From contig NZ_JAFFQE010000005.1 in the NCBI RefSeq assembly GCF_016919005.1, positions 298,350 to 362,349 on the forward strand: 64,000 nucleotides of DNA, in the 5' to 3' direction. The DNA comes from Desulfopila inferna (GTDB lineage Bacteria; Desulfobacterota; Desulfobulbia; Desulfobulbales; Desulfocapsaceae). Made by a program: the position numbers and the translations under genes. The notes beneath the pieces were generated by a model. The model made no database searches and was not told where the DNA came from. It saw nothing but the letters and a program-made list of their open reading frames with translations. This document shows positions 34,360 through 43,543 of this stretch, in pieces; position 1 is the stretch's first letter, and each line of letters begins with the position of its first letter.

Positions 34360-35237
34360 CAGGGTCTTACCCGCGAAAGATTATTCATTTCGGCTTCCCA
34401 GGTCAATCTCTCGGTCAGGTTGATAAAAACTGTTTCCAGGCGCTGAAAATCTACCCATGGCTCCACCTCGATTTCCTGAAACATGCCTCGCTGTTTTTTT
34501 CTGACGGCTGACACCCTGCCCAGTGGAATTCCAGATGAAAATACTCCACCAATGCCTGCTGTGATGATTTTGTCCCCCACAGCAACATCCGCCTTCTTTA
34601 AGACGTAATAAAGGGTGAAACCATGTTTTCCGGCACCCTTCAATATCCCGCGAACCCTGTTTTTCTGCACCATTGCATCAATAGCACTACTGGGAGCATT
34701 GGCCAGAAGAATTTTGGCATAATTGGGAGACACCTGAATTATCTGACCAACCACGCCCTTCTCGTTTCTTGCAACCATTCCCTCAACAATGCCGTCATTT
34801 TCTCCACGATCGACAATAATCGTCTTGAACCAGTAGGAAGGGCCTTTTCCCACCACTCGCGCGGAAATCGACGGGAAAGATTCCTTCTCTTTGAACTTCA
34901 GCTTTTCTACGAGGCCCAGATAGGTGGAATAGGCTTCGGTATACTCGTTGAGTTTTTCATTATAGTCATCAAGCATGGTGCGCAGACGCTTGTTTTCGTC
35001 GCGAACAACCCACAAAGCAATATAATCGTTCCAAATACGCTGGACTCCACTGGAAACATTTGTGAAAACGACCTGGACAGGGCCAAGGGTTTCAAGGGTA
35101 ACCTGATGGAACAGACCGAATCTGCCTCCGAATGAGGCGGCAAAAAGAATTAGGCAACTGACCAGAACCAGAAGGAGAACCACCTTCGTCATTGCCAGTC
35201 CTTTAAGTCCCTTTTTGGGGGTGTTTTTATTTATCAC
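34359..35237 (-). CDS. mreC: Rod-shape-determining protein MreC
   Basis: The 292-residue bitopic protein has one transmembrane helix (residues 17-38), a periplasmic coiled coil (80-115) and the beta-barrel domain with IIVDRGENDGIVEGMVA, VSPNYAKILL and DKIITAGIGGVFSSGIPLG. The GTG at 35237 has a poor ribosome site; an in-frame ATG at 35192, preceded by AAAGGA, is a credible alternative start and keeps the membrane helix. It is followed directly by mreD. Confidence 0.94.
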   Translation of the reverse strand: MINKNTPKKGLKGLAMTKVVLLLVLVSCLILFAASFGGRFGLFHQVTLETLGPVQVVFTNVSSGVQRIWNDYIALWVVRDENKRLRTMLDDYNEKLNEYTEAYSTYLGLVEKLKFKEKESFPSISARVVGKGPSYWFKTIIVDRGENDGIVEGMVARNEKGVVGQIIQVSPNYAKILLANAPSSAIDAMVQKNRVRGILKGAGKHGFTLYYVLKKADVAVGDKIITAGIGGVFSSGIPLGRVSAVRKKQRGMFQEIEVEPWVDFQRLETVFINLTERLTWEAEMNNLSRVRP

Positions 35238-35440
35238 AACCGGAATGAAATATTCTATCTCTTTTTGAAAGCTGGTCTCTTGTCCAGCTAAGCCGGATTT
35301 TTTTCAATGTCACCACGCAGTAATATGGATATTGGTTGGCCCCTCCACTAAACACCCTACCCGCTAACTTGCCTGATCAGGAGGGGCAGGACTCAGGGAG
35401 TTGCGTTCTCCCGCGCCTCCCTGGACAACCGATCGGCCGG

Positions 35441-36517
<1,077 letters not shown>

Positions 36518-36688
36518 TTATATTTCTCAGCAGAGATAACGAACTCTCTTTCCTCAAAATGATCTCTGAAAATTATCGTGAAAGTCAAGAACTCCATAGC
36601 CGGAAGCTACAAGCGGACAAGAATACCAGAGCTCCCTTGTATACGCAAGAAATATGCATTTTGGGCTGGAGAAATGACCAAAATTTTA

Positions 36689-36717
36689 TTGACACCGACC
36701 GGAAAGCCTGTTATTGA
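36689..36717 (+). promoter_or_regulatory. probable promoter of tRNA-Ala
   Basis: A perfect TTGACA (36689-36694) is followed after 16-17 bases by TTATTG/TATTGA, a poor -10 match, about 30 bases before tRNA-Ala. Confidence 0.4.
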
Positions 36718-36745
36718 TTGACTCGAATTTAGCCTATGCGTTTGT

Positions 36746-36821
36746 GGGGCTATAGCTCAGCTGGGAGAGCGCTTGACTGGCAGTCAAGAGGTCGTCGGTT
36801 CGATCCCGTCTAGCTCCACCA
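36746..36821 (+). tRNA. tRNA-Ala (anticodon GGC)
   Basis: The 76-base tRNA has the acceptor stem GGGGCTA/TAGCTCC with the G3-U70 pair that identifies alanine tRNAs, D-arm GCTCAGCTGGGAGAGC, anticodon loop CTGGCAG with GGC, T-loop TTCGATC and an encoded CCA. Confidence 0.97.
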
Positions 36822-36827
36822 AAAATT

Positions 36828-36864
36828 AAAGCACTTATCTGATTTTCCGGTAAGTGCTTTTTTT
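36828..36864 (+). terminator. Rho-independent terminator of tRNA-Ala
   Basis: AAAGCACTTA (36828-36837) pairs perfectly with TAAGTGCTTT (36851-36860) and is followed by more T. Confidence 0.9.
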
Positions 36865-37350
36865 GTTTTTACGTACAAGCCCCTCCCAATCTCCAGGCTT
36901 TTTTGCAAAAAATACCACCTCTCGCTTGCCTATAGTTGCGCTTGCTCTAAAGTTTCGTACAGTCCCTCTGGTGCTAATACCATTTCGGAAAACATTGGAC
37001 TTATCTTTACCATTTCTTTTTATCGCCTTTCTTTTATCGCAAGTTCGCTCTTGCTTACTCAGGCAGTAACCGTATTGGTCGGATCTTGGTGAGGTAGCTG
37101 CAAGTTTACCATACCACTATAGAACAAGGGCTTAGAACAAGGACTTGGCCTAATCGCTTTTCCAAAAACAGAAAAGGTTATACTATTCCCGACCACCTCC
37201 ATGGATCGGCCTGGACATACTGAAAAAAAACCAAAAATGAAAAGAACAGCGCATGAATGAGGCACATTTCCTGCCTTGCCTGCGAAAGAGTGGCAGGTTC
37301 AATTACTGACAGTTTGCCCCGCAAAGATATAGTACTTCTACTTTTTGTAC
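36865..37350. other. degenerate intergenic region downstream of tRNA-Ala
   Basis: No intact gene. The minus strand is open without a stop from about 37113 to 36835 (some 92 codons) but has no convincing start or ribosome site. A 13-base unit AGAACAAGGRCTT occurs twice in tandem at 37121-37146. Together with the broken GntR-type gene next to it this looks like a decayed insertion or deletion scar. Confidence 0.4.
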
Positions 37351-37465
37351 CTATGTGCGGCTAACACCGAAGCCTTCCATGACGTCATTCTCCCGCAGCA
37401 CGGATCCCGGGTTCCAACAAAATAATCTGCTTCTTCAATTCCCTATAAACGGCATTCTCACTCAT
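37351..37465 (-). pseudogene. GntR-family regulator remnant (winged-helix N-terminus, frameshifted)
   Basis: From ATG at 37465 the minus strand reads MSENAVYRELKKQIILLEPG, then after a one-base shift in ACCCGGGATCC it continues SVLRENDVMEGFGVSRT before TAG. Put together this is the start of a FadR/GntR winged-helix domain (compare the usual LKPG..LRE..LAE.FGVSRTPVR). Only about 37 residues are left, with no effector domain, so it is a truncated and frameshifted relic. A single sequencing error would repair the frame but not the truncation. Confidence 0.55.
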
Positions 37466-37614
37466 GACGAATATCTTCTTAGTGGATGAATCTTCCCAAT
37501 TTGTTGTATCAATATTCCTTTCAGTATTTCATGCATATAGTAACAGGACGTTTTTCCCAACTTACCGATCCTTAGGAATGACCCGTCCACGGCTGGTCTT
37601 TCACTGAAGTTTCA

Positions 37615-37953
37615 CTACATTGCCCAGGGTTTCCCCTTCCCTCCCAGAATATGCATATGTAGATGAAAAACTTCCTGACCGGACTTTTCACCGTTATTAA
37701 AGATGACCCTGTAATCATCCCCGACGCCTTTCTCTCCGGCAAGTTGAGCCCCAATGCGGAACAGCTTACCGGTTAACGGATCATCGTCCTCTTTAACATC
37801 CACGGGCCTTGGAATATGTTTTTTGGGAATAACGAGAAAATGGACAGGGGCCTTGGGAGAAATATCCCAGAAGGCCAGGACGTCGTCATCTTCATACAGT
37901 TTTTTTGCTGGAATTTCGCCTGCAATGATTTTACAGAAGATACAGTCATTCAT
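37615..37953 (-). CDS. HIT-family nucleotide-binding protein
   Basis: The 112-residue protein is a histidine-triad hydrolase of the Hint type: NDCIFCKIIAGEIPAKKLYEDD at the N-terminus (CxxC possibly zinc-binding), PKAPVHFLVIPKKHI in the middle and the triad HLHMHILGG near residue 100. It should hydrolyse purine nucleoside phosphoramidates or related AMP adducts. A ribosome site-like GGGGGCGA lies upstream. Its neighbours give no hint of a specific substrate. Confidence 0.94.
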   Translation of the reverse strand: MNDCIFCKIIAGEIPAKKLYEDDDVLAFWDISPKAPVHFLVIPKKHIPRPVDVKEDDDPLTGKLFRIGAQLAGEKGVGDDYRVIFNNGEKSGQEVFHLHMHILGGKGKPWAM

Positions 37954-38024
37954 CGGTATCGCCCCCTTTGGCTAATTTATTTATCAGGAATAATGGTTCA
38001 GTATGTGCTCAGCCCCTTTGCCAG

Positions 38025-38518
38025 CTACTCGCTTACATCCGTCTCTAATATTTCCCTGGCGCGGGAAGTGAAGGAAATTCCCTGTTGAAACTGTGCCCCT
38101 ATCATGATCGACTCAACAATGGGAGGATTAACAGGCCCATCGGAATGCCATTCAACAAGAAAATTAGCGCCCGACCCGCCTCTGTCGTCCTTTTCAGCTA
38201 TGATATATCGCAGGGAATCCAGCGGCTTTAACACCACCGCTTCACCAATATACTGTTTTAACAGCTTTCCCTGAGTCTCATAATAATCTACCAACGTCAG
38301 CCTGATGGAATTTTTCGGGTCAATGTTTCTGATGCTCAGTGTCACTGTCAACAGAAAAGGTTTCTCTTTATTGCCGCTGTAGATGTGGGAATAGGCGGGT
38401 ACATACAGAATCTGTCCCTTTGAAAGCCCGGAATTTTCTGCGCCATTGACAACAAGAGGGCATAGCCAGCAAATACCGAGGAGAAGACCTGCGATCTTAT
38501 ATGAAAATTTTTTGCCAT
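38025..38518 (-). CDS. DUF3124 exported protein with apparent frameshift in the signal peptide
   Basis: The conserved part (ILYVPAYSHIYSGNKEKPF, LTVTLSIRNIDPKNS, GSGANFLVEWHS, PPIVESIMIGAQ) matches my recollection of DUF3124. In the same frame it is preceded by a good signal peptide (KKFSYKIAGLLLGICWL...), but that frame has no start codon after the upstream TAA. The only ATG with a good ribosome site (GGAGAG, 38518) is one base out of phase, ahead of a run of six A and four T at 38504-38513. One missing A, or a -1 slip at A-AAT-TTT, restores the full protein of about 164 residues. Function unknown; probably periplasmic. Confidence 0.65.
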
Positions 38519-38558
38519 ATCTCTCTCCATTTATTTATGGGTACCGGACATTGAGCGA

Positions 38559-38843
38559 CTACGAGCCCTCAATTTCGGCTTGGGTCTCCGATGTCTGCTC
38601 CAGAAATGCGGTTACTCCAGTGACAATATCAGCATCAAAAAGTATATATTGCAGTGGACGAAAAATACTCTGCAACAGATCCTCTTTGTCATCAAAAATC
38701 CAATTATTTTTCTCCAGTTTTCGTCGATCGCTGTCGTTTTTCATAATAGAAATTGCCAGCTCTCTTCCCCAAAAATGAATTATCGGATATCCAAAGTCGA
38801 TGCCGCCATTTCCCTGCGGCGTATTCCATGAATAGTAACGCAC
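38559..38843 (-). CDS. Small protein of unknown function
   Basis: The 94-codon frame starts at GTG without a visible ribosome site. The product begins VRYYSWNTPQGNGGIDFG and has a charged middle and an acidic end; no motif is recognised. It may be the C-terminal remainder of a larger membrane or exported protein, since a stop codon lies only six codons upstream. It is followed by the DUF3124 gene. Confidence 0.4.
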   Translation of the reverse strand: MRYYSWNTPQGNGGIDFGYPIIHFWGRELAISIMKNDSDRRKLEKNNWIFDDKEDLLQSIFRPLQYILFDADIVTGVTAFLEQTSETQAEIEGS

Positions 38844-39048
38844 AAATAAAAAGCTGCGCTAGGAGTGTGTCGGAGAATTGCAATTTTTCCTCAGATTAAG
38901 GCGTTTTTAGGAAATCAAGCACAGCCATATACTTAATATTGCGAGCATTGGAAGGCGCCATGGCTCAACATTATCGCTGAACACCTCTTTTTCCCTGAAG
39001 TTTTTAAGCAAAATATCATACCCAACATCCTACCCAATGATGTAGACA

Positions 39049-41364
39049 TTAATAGATTTTTGGTTCGCCGGAAGAAAGTGTCTGGGTCAGCACTCTCGAC
39101 AAAGAGTGTAGCTGATAGGGCTTGCTGACAATGTTGCAAAAACCAAATGATGAATAATTGTCCAAAATGGGATCACTTGAGTAGCCGCTGGAAACGATAA
39201 CCTTAGCCTCAGAATCAATGGTAAGAACTTTTTTTACAGTCTCTTCTCCGCCCATACCTCCCGGAATGGTTAAATCCATGATAACCGCGTCGAAGCGCTC
39301 GTCTTCTTCGAGATGCTTACCGTACAAGTCAAGAGCTTCCCTTCCGTCTCGGGCCTCGACGGTTTTGAAACCCAGGTGGGCCAGCATCCGGCACACTACA
39401 TTGCGGATCATCTCTTCATCATCCATGACCAGGATGAGTCCTCTGCCGTGACTCACAATCTCTTCCGGCACTGCAGCAGCCGTACTCTCTAAACTATCCA
39501 GCGCGGGTAAATAAATATCGAACGTGCTGCCGGTTCCAGGCGAGGAGTCAACCGTTATGGCCCCGCCGTGTTTGGAAATGATGGAATGAACGATTGCCAG
39601 GCCGAGTCCGCTGCCCTTATGGCTGTCCTTTTCCTTGGTGGAAAAATAGGGATCGAAGATCCGTCCCAGGATATCCTGCGGGATGCCGATACCGCTGTCC
39701 GTTACGGAGACCCTGACATACCGGCCACCTCTCAGGGCCAGATTTTCTCCAGGAGTGACATTGATATTAGCACAATTAATTGTGATGTAACCACCCTCGG
39801 GCATAGACTGATCGGCGTTGAGGACAAGATTCTGGATAACCTGATTGATTTGGGTCTTATCCATGTTGACCGGCCACAGCCCCCTGCTGAAATTGAAATT
39901 ACATTTTACATTGCTTCCGGAGAGTACAAAAGACGCCGACTCCTCCAGGAGCTGCGGCAGTGGCTCAGCGGATTTTACCGGATCTCCACCGCTGGCAAAA
40001 GTAAGCAGCTTTACAGTGAGATCTTTCGCTCGGTTCGAGGCCTTCTGGGCGGAAACAAGGAGTTCATCCGCTCGGCTGTCTTTGCCGATAAAACGCCGGG
40101 CCAGTGAGATGTTGCCGATGATGGCGAGCAAGAGATTATTGAAATCATGGGCTATTCCACCGGCCAGAACACCAATGGACTCCAGTTTCTTCACTTTGAG
40201 CAGCTCTTCTTCCATCTTCAGACGTATGGAGACATCCTCCAAACTCCAGATAACGCCCTCGACTCCACCTTCAACAACTACGGTCCTTCCCCGCCAGTAG
40301 CACGTTATCAGCCTGCCATCCTTTGTTTGAAGCTCGGAATAAGACTGGCAGAAACCTTGCTTGCGGAGAATCGGATAATAGGTTTCGCCAAGAGTGAGAA
40401 ATATTTCTCTGGAAGGATAGAGCCTTTCAGTGGTGCAGCCGATCAACTCTTCATGTCCGTACCCGGTGATACGTGTAATTTCAGGATTGACCCGTTGAAT
40501 TCTGCGATCAAAGCCGACAAAGAGTATGCCCACCGGAGAGTTGTCGAGCAGGGCCTGCAGTTCCGCTCCGACCACTCGCAGATCCTGGTTCATTTTTTCC
40601 GCTTCAGTCTTAGCGAGGTAGAGATCAGCTGTACGTTCCATCACCTTTTGCTCCAAGGTGTCAAAACTGATTTTCAGCTGATTTGCCATAAAGTTGTAAG
40701 CTGCAGCAAGCCGGGCAAACTCATTATTGCCTTCAATCTCTATACTGCTCTCCAGATTTCCTCCGGCGATCTGCTTGGCATGGCTCTCAAGCCGCATCAG
40801 CGGTTCAAATACATAGCGTCTGGTTATAAGGACGGATGTCATTAGAATGGCAAAACACAACACCAGGACCAGCGCTAAAACGGTCAGGCCGGTGGCGAGC
40901 ACCCCCCGTGTCATTTGAGCGCGTGAGATGGCCACTTCAAAAAGACCGACATTTTCGCCCATCCGTGTAACCGCCACGGATTTGACGGTGTATTTTTCTG
41001 AATCCCGGAACAAAGAAAAATCGAGGGCCTCATATTGCGGTTGAGCCTTGGCTGCCGCCAGAATATTATCGGTAATTATTCGTGCCGAAACAATGGCATC
41101 ATTTACCAGGATAGCTTCAAGGATATCCTCCATTGAACCACGATCCATCTGCCAGACAGCAGTAGGCAGACTAGTTTCTGCAAGTTCCAGGGTATTGGCG
41201 AGCTGCCTGTTGAGATCTCTCTGGATTTTGTAATAATTATAGACTGCTCCTCCAAGCAAAAAGAAAAGCATAATTATAAGGACAACTACGGAAAGGGTGA
41301 CACTGAAACGACGACTGAGGCTACTCCCCGTTGCCGATTGATGGTATTTTAAATATGAGTTCAT
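39049..41364 (-). CDS. Hybrid sensor histidine kinase / response regulator
   Basis: The 771-residue protein has two transmembrane helices (about 20-45 and 155-185) around a small periplasmic domain, a HAMP domain, a coiled coil, a PAS domain (LLDNSPVGILFVGFDRRI), a HisKA domain with the phosphorylated histidine in GIAHDFNNLL near 405, an HATPase domain (NLVLNADQSM, DSGIGIPQ, GSGLGLAIV) and a receiver with the acceptor Asp near 697 (VIMDLTIPGGMGG). The ATG at 41364 is preferred to the GTG at 41382. It overlaps or abuts the upstream solute-binding-protein gene, which is probably its input partner. No output regulator is encoded nearby. Confidence 0.92.
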   Translation of the reverse strand: MNSYLKYHQSATGSSLSRRFSVTLSVVVLIIMLFFLLGGAVYNYYKIQRDLNRQLANTLELAETSLPTAVWQMDRGSMEDILEAILVNDAIVSARIITDNILAAAKAQPQYEALDFSLFRDSEKYTVKSVAVTRMGENVGLFEVAISRAQMTRGVLATGLTVLALVLVLCFAILMTSVLITRRYVFEPLMRLESHAKQIAGGNLESSIEIEGNNEFARLAAAYNFMANQLKISFDTLEQKVMERTADLYLAKTEAEKMNQDLRVVGAELQALLDNSPVGILFVGFDRRIQRVNPEITRITGYGHEELIGCTTERLYPSREIFLTLGETYYPILRKQGFCQSYSELQTKDGRLITCYWRGRTVVVEGGVEGVIWSLEDVSIRLKMEEELLKVKKLESIGVLAGGIAHDFNNLLLAIIGNISLARRFIGKDSRADELLVSAQKASNRAKDLTVKLLTFASGGDPVKSAEPLPQLLEESASFVLSGSNVKCNFNFSRGLWPVNMDKTQINQVIQNLVLNADQSMPEGGYITINCANINVTPGENLALRGGRYVRVSVTDSGIGIPQDILGRIFDPYFSTKEKDSHKGSGLGLAIVHSIISKHGGAITVDSSPGTGSTFDIYLPALDSLESTAAAVPEEIVSHGRGLILVMDDEEMIRNVVCRMLAHLGFKTVEARDGREALDLYGKHLEEDERFDAVIMDLTIPGGMGGEETVKKVLTIDSEAKVIVSSGYSSDPILDNYSSFGFCNIVSKPYQLHSLSRVLTQTLSSGEPKIY

Positions 41365-41372
41365 TAAACGAC

Positions 41373-42176
41373 CTATTGCCACTTCCTGCCAATTGCCTCA
41401 AGGCCACCCCGCTGCTCGACCAGTCGATGACCACGATCAAAATCATTGATTATCTCCAGGGTCTCAGGATTATTCTTCTTTCCCAGCAGATACTCCTCAA
41501 CTATGTCGAAGTGTCCTAATTTTTTATACTTCTCCGTTACACCATGAGTTTCCAACACATAATCATAGTTTGTTTCATAGCCGACTACGGCATCCAGTCG
41601 TTTTTTCTCCAGAACCTGGAAACTCTGAAAAACAGTATCCATGAACTCCTTGTTGATCTTCTTGTTGCTCTCCCATTTTTTGCCATAGGCCCATCCCCTC
41701 ACAGCGCCGACATTCAGACCATTAAGGGAGTCGAGGCCGCTCCACACTATTTTGGAATCCGCCGTCGCATAGACAACCATGTTGATACTGTCAACATACT
41801 CCTTTGAGTAACTGAAGTTTCTCTCCCGTTCTTCCGTTCTGTTGGCGGGGAAAACGGCATCAACCCTATCGCTTTTCAAGTAATGTATAGCCCTGGCCCA
41901 TGGGAGAACGTACAACTCGATGGTATACCCGAGCTCATGAAAACTCTCACGAACGACATCCCAGCTATAGCCCTGAAGTTGTACTGAATCTTTTCCCGGC
42001 GGTACCATCTCCTTATTGAGCGGCAGGGAGTTTGGCTTATTGAAGCAGAAAGGAGGAAAATCAGTCAGGGTGGCCAGGGTCACCACTTTTTCCCGGGCAG
42101 AGAGGCTTACTGGGGAAAAGAGGAGCACAACCACTACCAGGGCTTTCATTGTGAATCTTGAGAGGCAGCAATTCAT
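41373..42176 (-). CDS. Periplasmic amino-acid-type solute-binding protein
   Basis: The 267-residue protein has a signal peptide (residues 10-27, MKALVVVVLLFSPVSLSA) and the family 3 binding-protein fold (VVTLATLTDFPPFCFN, GYSWDVVRESFHELGY, ANRTEERERNFSYSKEY, GLNVGAVRGWAYG). No ABC permease or ATPase is nearby. It lies immediately upstream of a hybrid histidine kinase, so it probably senses a solute for signalling rather than transport. The internal ATG at 42149 is an equally good start; neither has a clear ribosome site. Confidence 0.87.
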   Translation of the reverse strand: MNCCLSRFTMKALVVVVLLFSPVSLSAREKVVTLATLTDFPPFCFNKPNSLPLNKEMVPPGKDSVQLQGYSWDVVRESFHELGYTIELYVLPWARAIHYLKSDRVDAVFPANRTEERERNFSYSKEYVDSINMVVYATADSKIVWSGLDSLNGLNVGAVRGWAYGKKWESNKKINKEFMDTVFQSFQVLEKKRLDAVVGYETNYDYVLETHGVTEKYKKLGHFDIVEEYLLGKKNNPETLEIINDFDRGHRLVEQRGGLEAIGRKWQ

Positions 42177-42460
42177 TGCAATGGATTATTATTCTGCAAG
42201 AGCAGATTCTTCCGGGATGATCCGACGACAGTGAAACAGGACCATCAATTTATACGTTGAATGGTTCAGAAAAGCAATATGCCCCGCATCTCTTTACCGT
42301 ATTTTTGATAAATTCTTTAACATACAAAGAAGGAAAAGTGACGGTCCGCCCACGCAGACACTCCGATTGCCTTGCCCACCTGAGCCTTCTGCAACGCTGG
42401 GGACAGGGTATTTTACGAGTCCACCATGTTAACTTCCCAGCAATTTGACGGTAAGGGAGA

Positions 42461-43480
42461 TTACTCTGGAGCCCGGCTAAGGGCCAGGGCAGTATCCAGC
42501 ATACGGTTGGCATAGCCCCATTCATTATCAAACCAGGCAATAACGGTAACCAGAGAGGCGCCGCTCACCAGAGTCTGGGAGCCGTCAACCACGGCAGAGC
42601 ACGGATTATGGTTAAAATCGCAGGAGACAAGCGGTAATTCGGTATAACCCAGAATACCATCAAGCCGCCCTTCGGCCTCCTGTCTGAGAATGTTATTTAC
42701 AGCCTTAGCGGTCGTACCCTCTCTGACCTTTATGCTGAGCTGCATCAACGAGACATTCATGGTTGGAACTCTCAGGGAAACGGCCTCGAAGCGTTCGGCA
42801 AGATGAGGGAAAAGCCGTGCGATTCCCTGGGCCAGCCCTGTACTGACGGGGATGATGGAACTGCCGGAACTTCTGCTTTTGCGAAGATCCGGATTGTGAT
42901 AAGCATCGATCACCGGCTGATCGTTCATCGAAGAGTGCACAATAGTAATGATGCCCTCCTCTATTCCCAGACGATTGTCCAGTAGATCTATAACGTGGGC
43001 AGAACAGTTGGTCGTGCATGAGGCATTTGAAATAATCCGATGCTCCTTTTTCAAGATTCGCTCGTTGAAACCGTAGACAATGGTAGCATCGACATCACGC
43101 GTTGCCGGGCAGGAAAAGATAACCTTGGCCGCGCCCTGGTCAATATGCTGTTGGGCGAAACATCTCTCCGAATAACTGCCGCTGCATTCGAGGACAATAT
43201 CGACTCCCAGCTCACCCCAGTTGATCCGGCGTATATCGCGCTGGGAATAGACCATGATTTCATCGCCGTTGACGTAAATTACTCCATCACCACGATTGAC
43301 TTCTCCGGTAAAGGTGCCGTGCGTAGAATCAAACCTGGTGAGATGAACAAGAGAGTCGATTTCCGACAGTTCATTAATACCGACAATCCTCACCTGGTCA
43401 CGGTAGCCGGACTCATATAGAGCCCGGAGAACGCATCGGCCTATACGGCCGTAACCGTTTATTGCAACTCTAATAGTCAT
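42461..43480 (-). CDS. epd: Erythrose-4-phosphate / glyceraldehyde-3-phosphate dehydrogenase-like
   Basis: The 339-residue enzyme is in the GAPDH superfamily: Rossmann start VAINGYGRIGR, catalytic cysteine in SNASCTTNC near residue 155, and WFDNEWGYANRML at the end. Several segments (INELSEIDSLVHLTRFDSTHG, HSSMNDQPVIDAYHNPDLR, VSCDFNHNPCSAVVDGSQT) resemble E. coli Epd more than GapA, which would place it in pyridoxal phosphate synthesis by the DXP route. Glycolytic GAPDH activity cannot be excluded. No other pdx gene is near. Confidence 0.8.
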   Translation of the reverse strand: MTIRVAINGYGRIGRCVLRALYESGYRDQVRIVGINELSEIDSLVHLTRFDSTHGTFTGEVNRGDGVIYVNGDEIMVYSQRDIRRINWGELGVDIVLECSGSYSERCFAQQHIDQGAAKVIFSCPATRDVDATIVYGFNERILKKEHRIISNASCTTNCSAHVIDLLDNRLGIEEGIITIVHSSMNDQPVIDAYHNPDLRKSRSSGSSIIPVSTGLAQGIARLFPHLAERFEAVSLRVPTMNVSLMQLSIKVREGTTAKAVNNILRQEAEGRLDGILGYTELPLVSCDFNHNPCSAVVDGSQTLVSGASLVTVIAWFDNEWGYANRMLDTALALSRAPE

Positions 43481-43543
43481 TATTTGTTATCTCGTAAAAA
43501 TCATCGCGGTCGGCGGGATGGAGGCGTTTTGCCGCTGCAGCGG

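Noticed and set aside
36854..37069. A hydrophobic 71-codon plus frame after tRNA-Ala
   Set aside because: It begins within the tRNA terminator, lacks a ribosome site and has no homologue that I can name with confidence.
37371..37410. tRNA-derived attachment site downstream of tRNA-Ala
   Set aside because: No repeat of the tRNA 3' end was found within the window and no integrase is present, so an integrated element cannot be claimed.
42250..42540. A 96-codon minus frame overlapping the 3' end of epd
   Set aside because: It is an alternative frame of the dehydrogenase gene and its downstream region, with no ribosome site.
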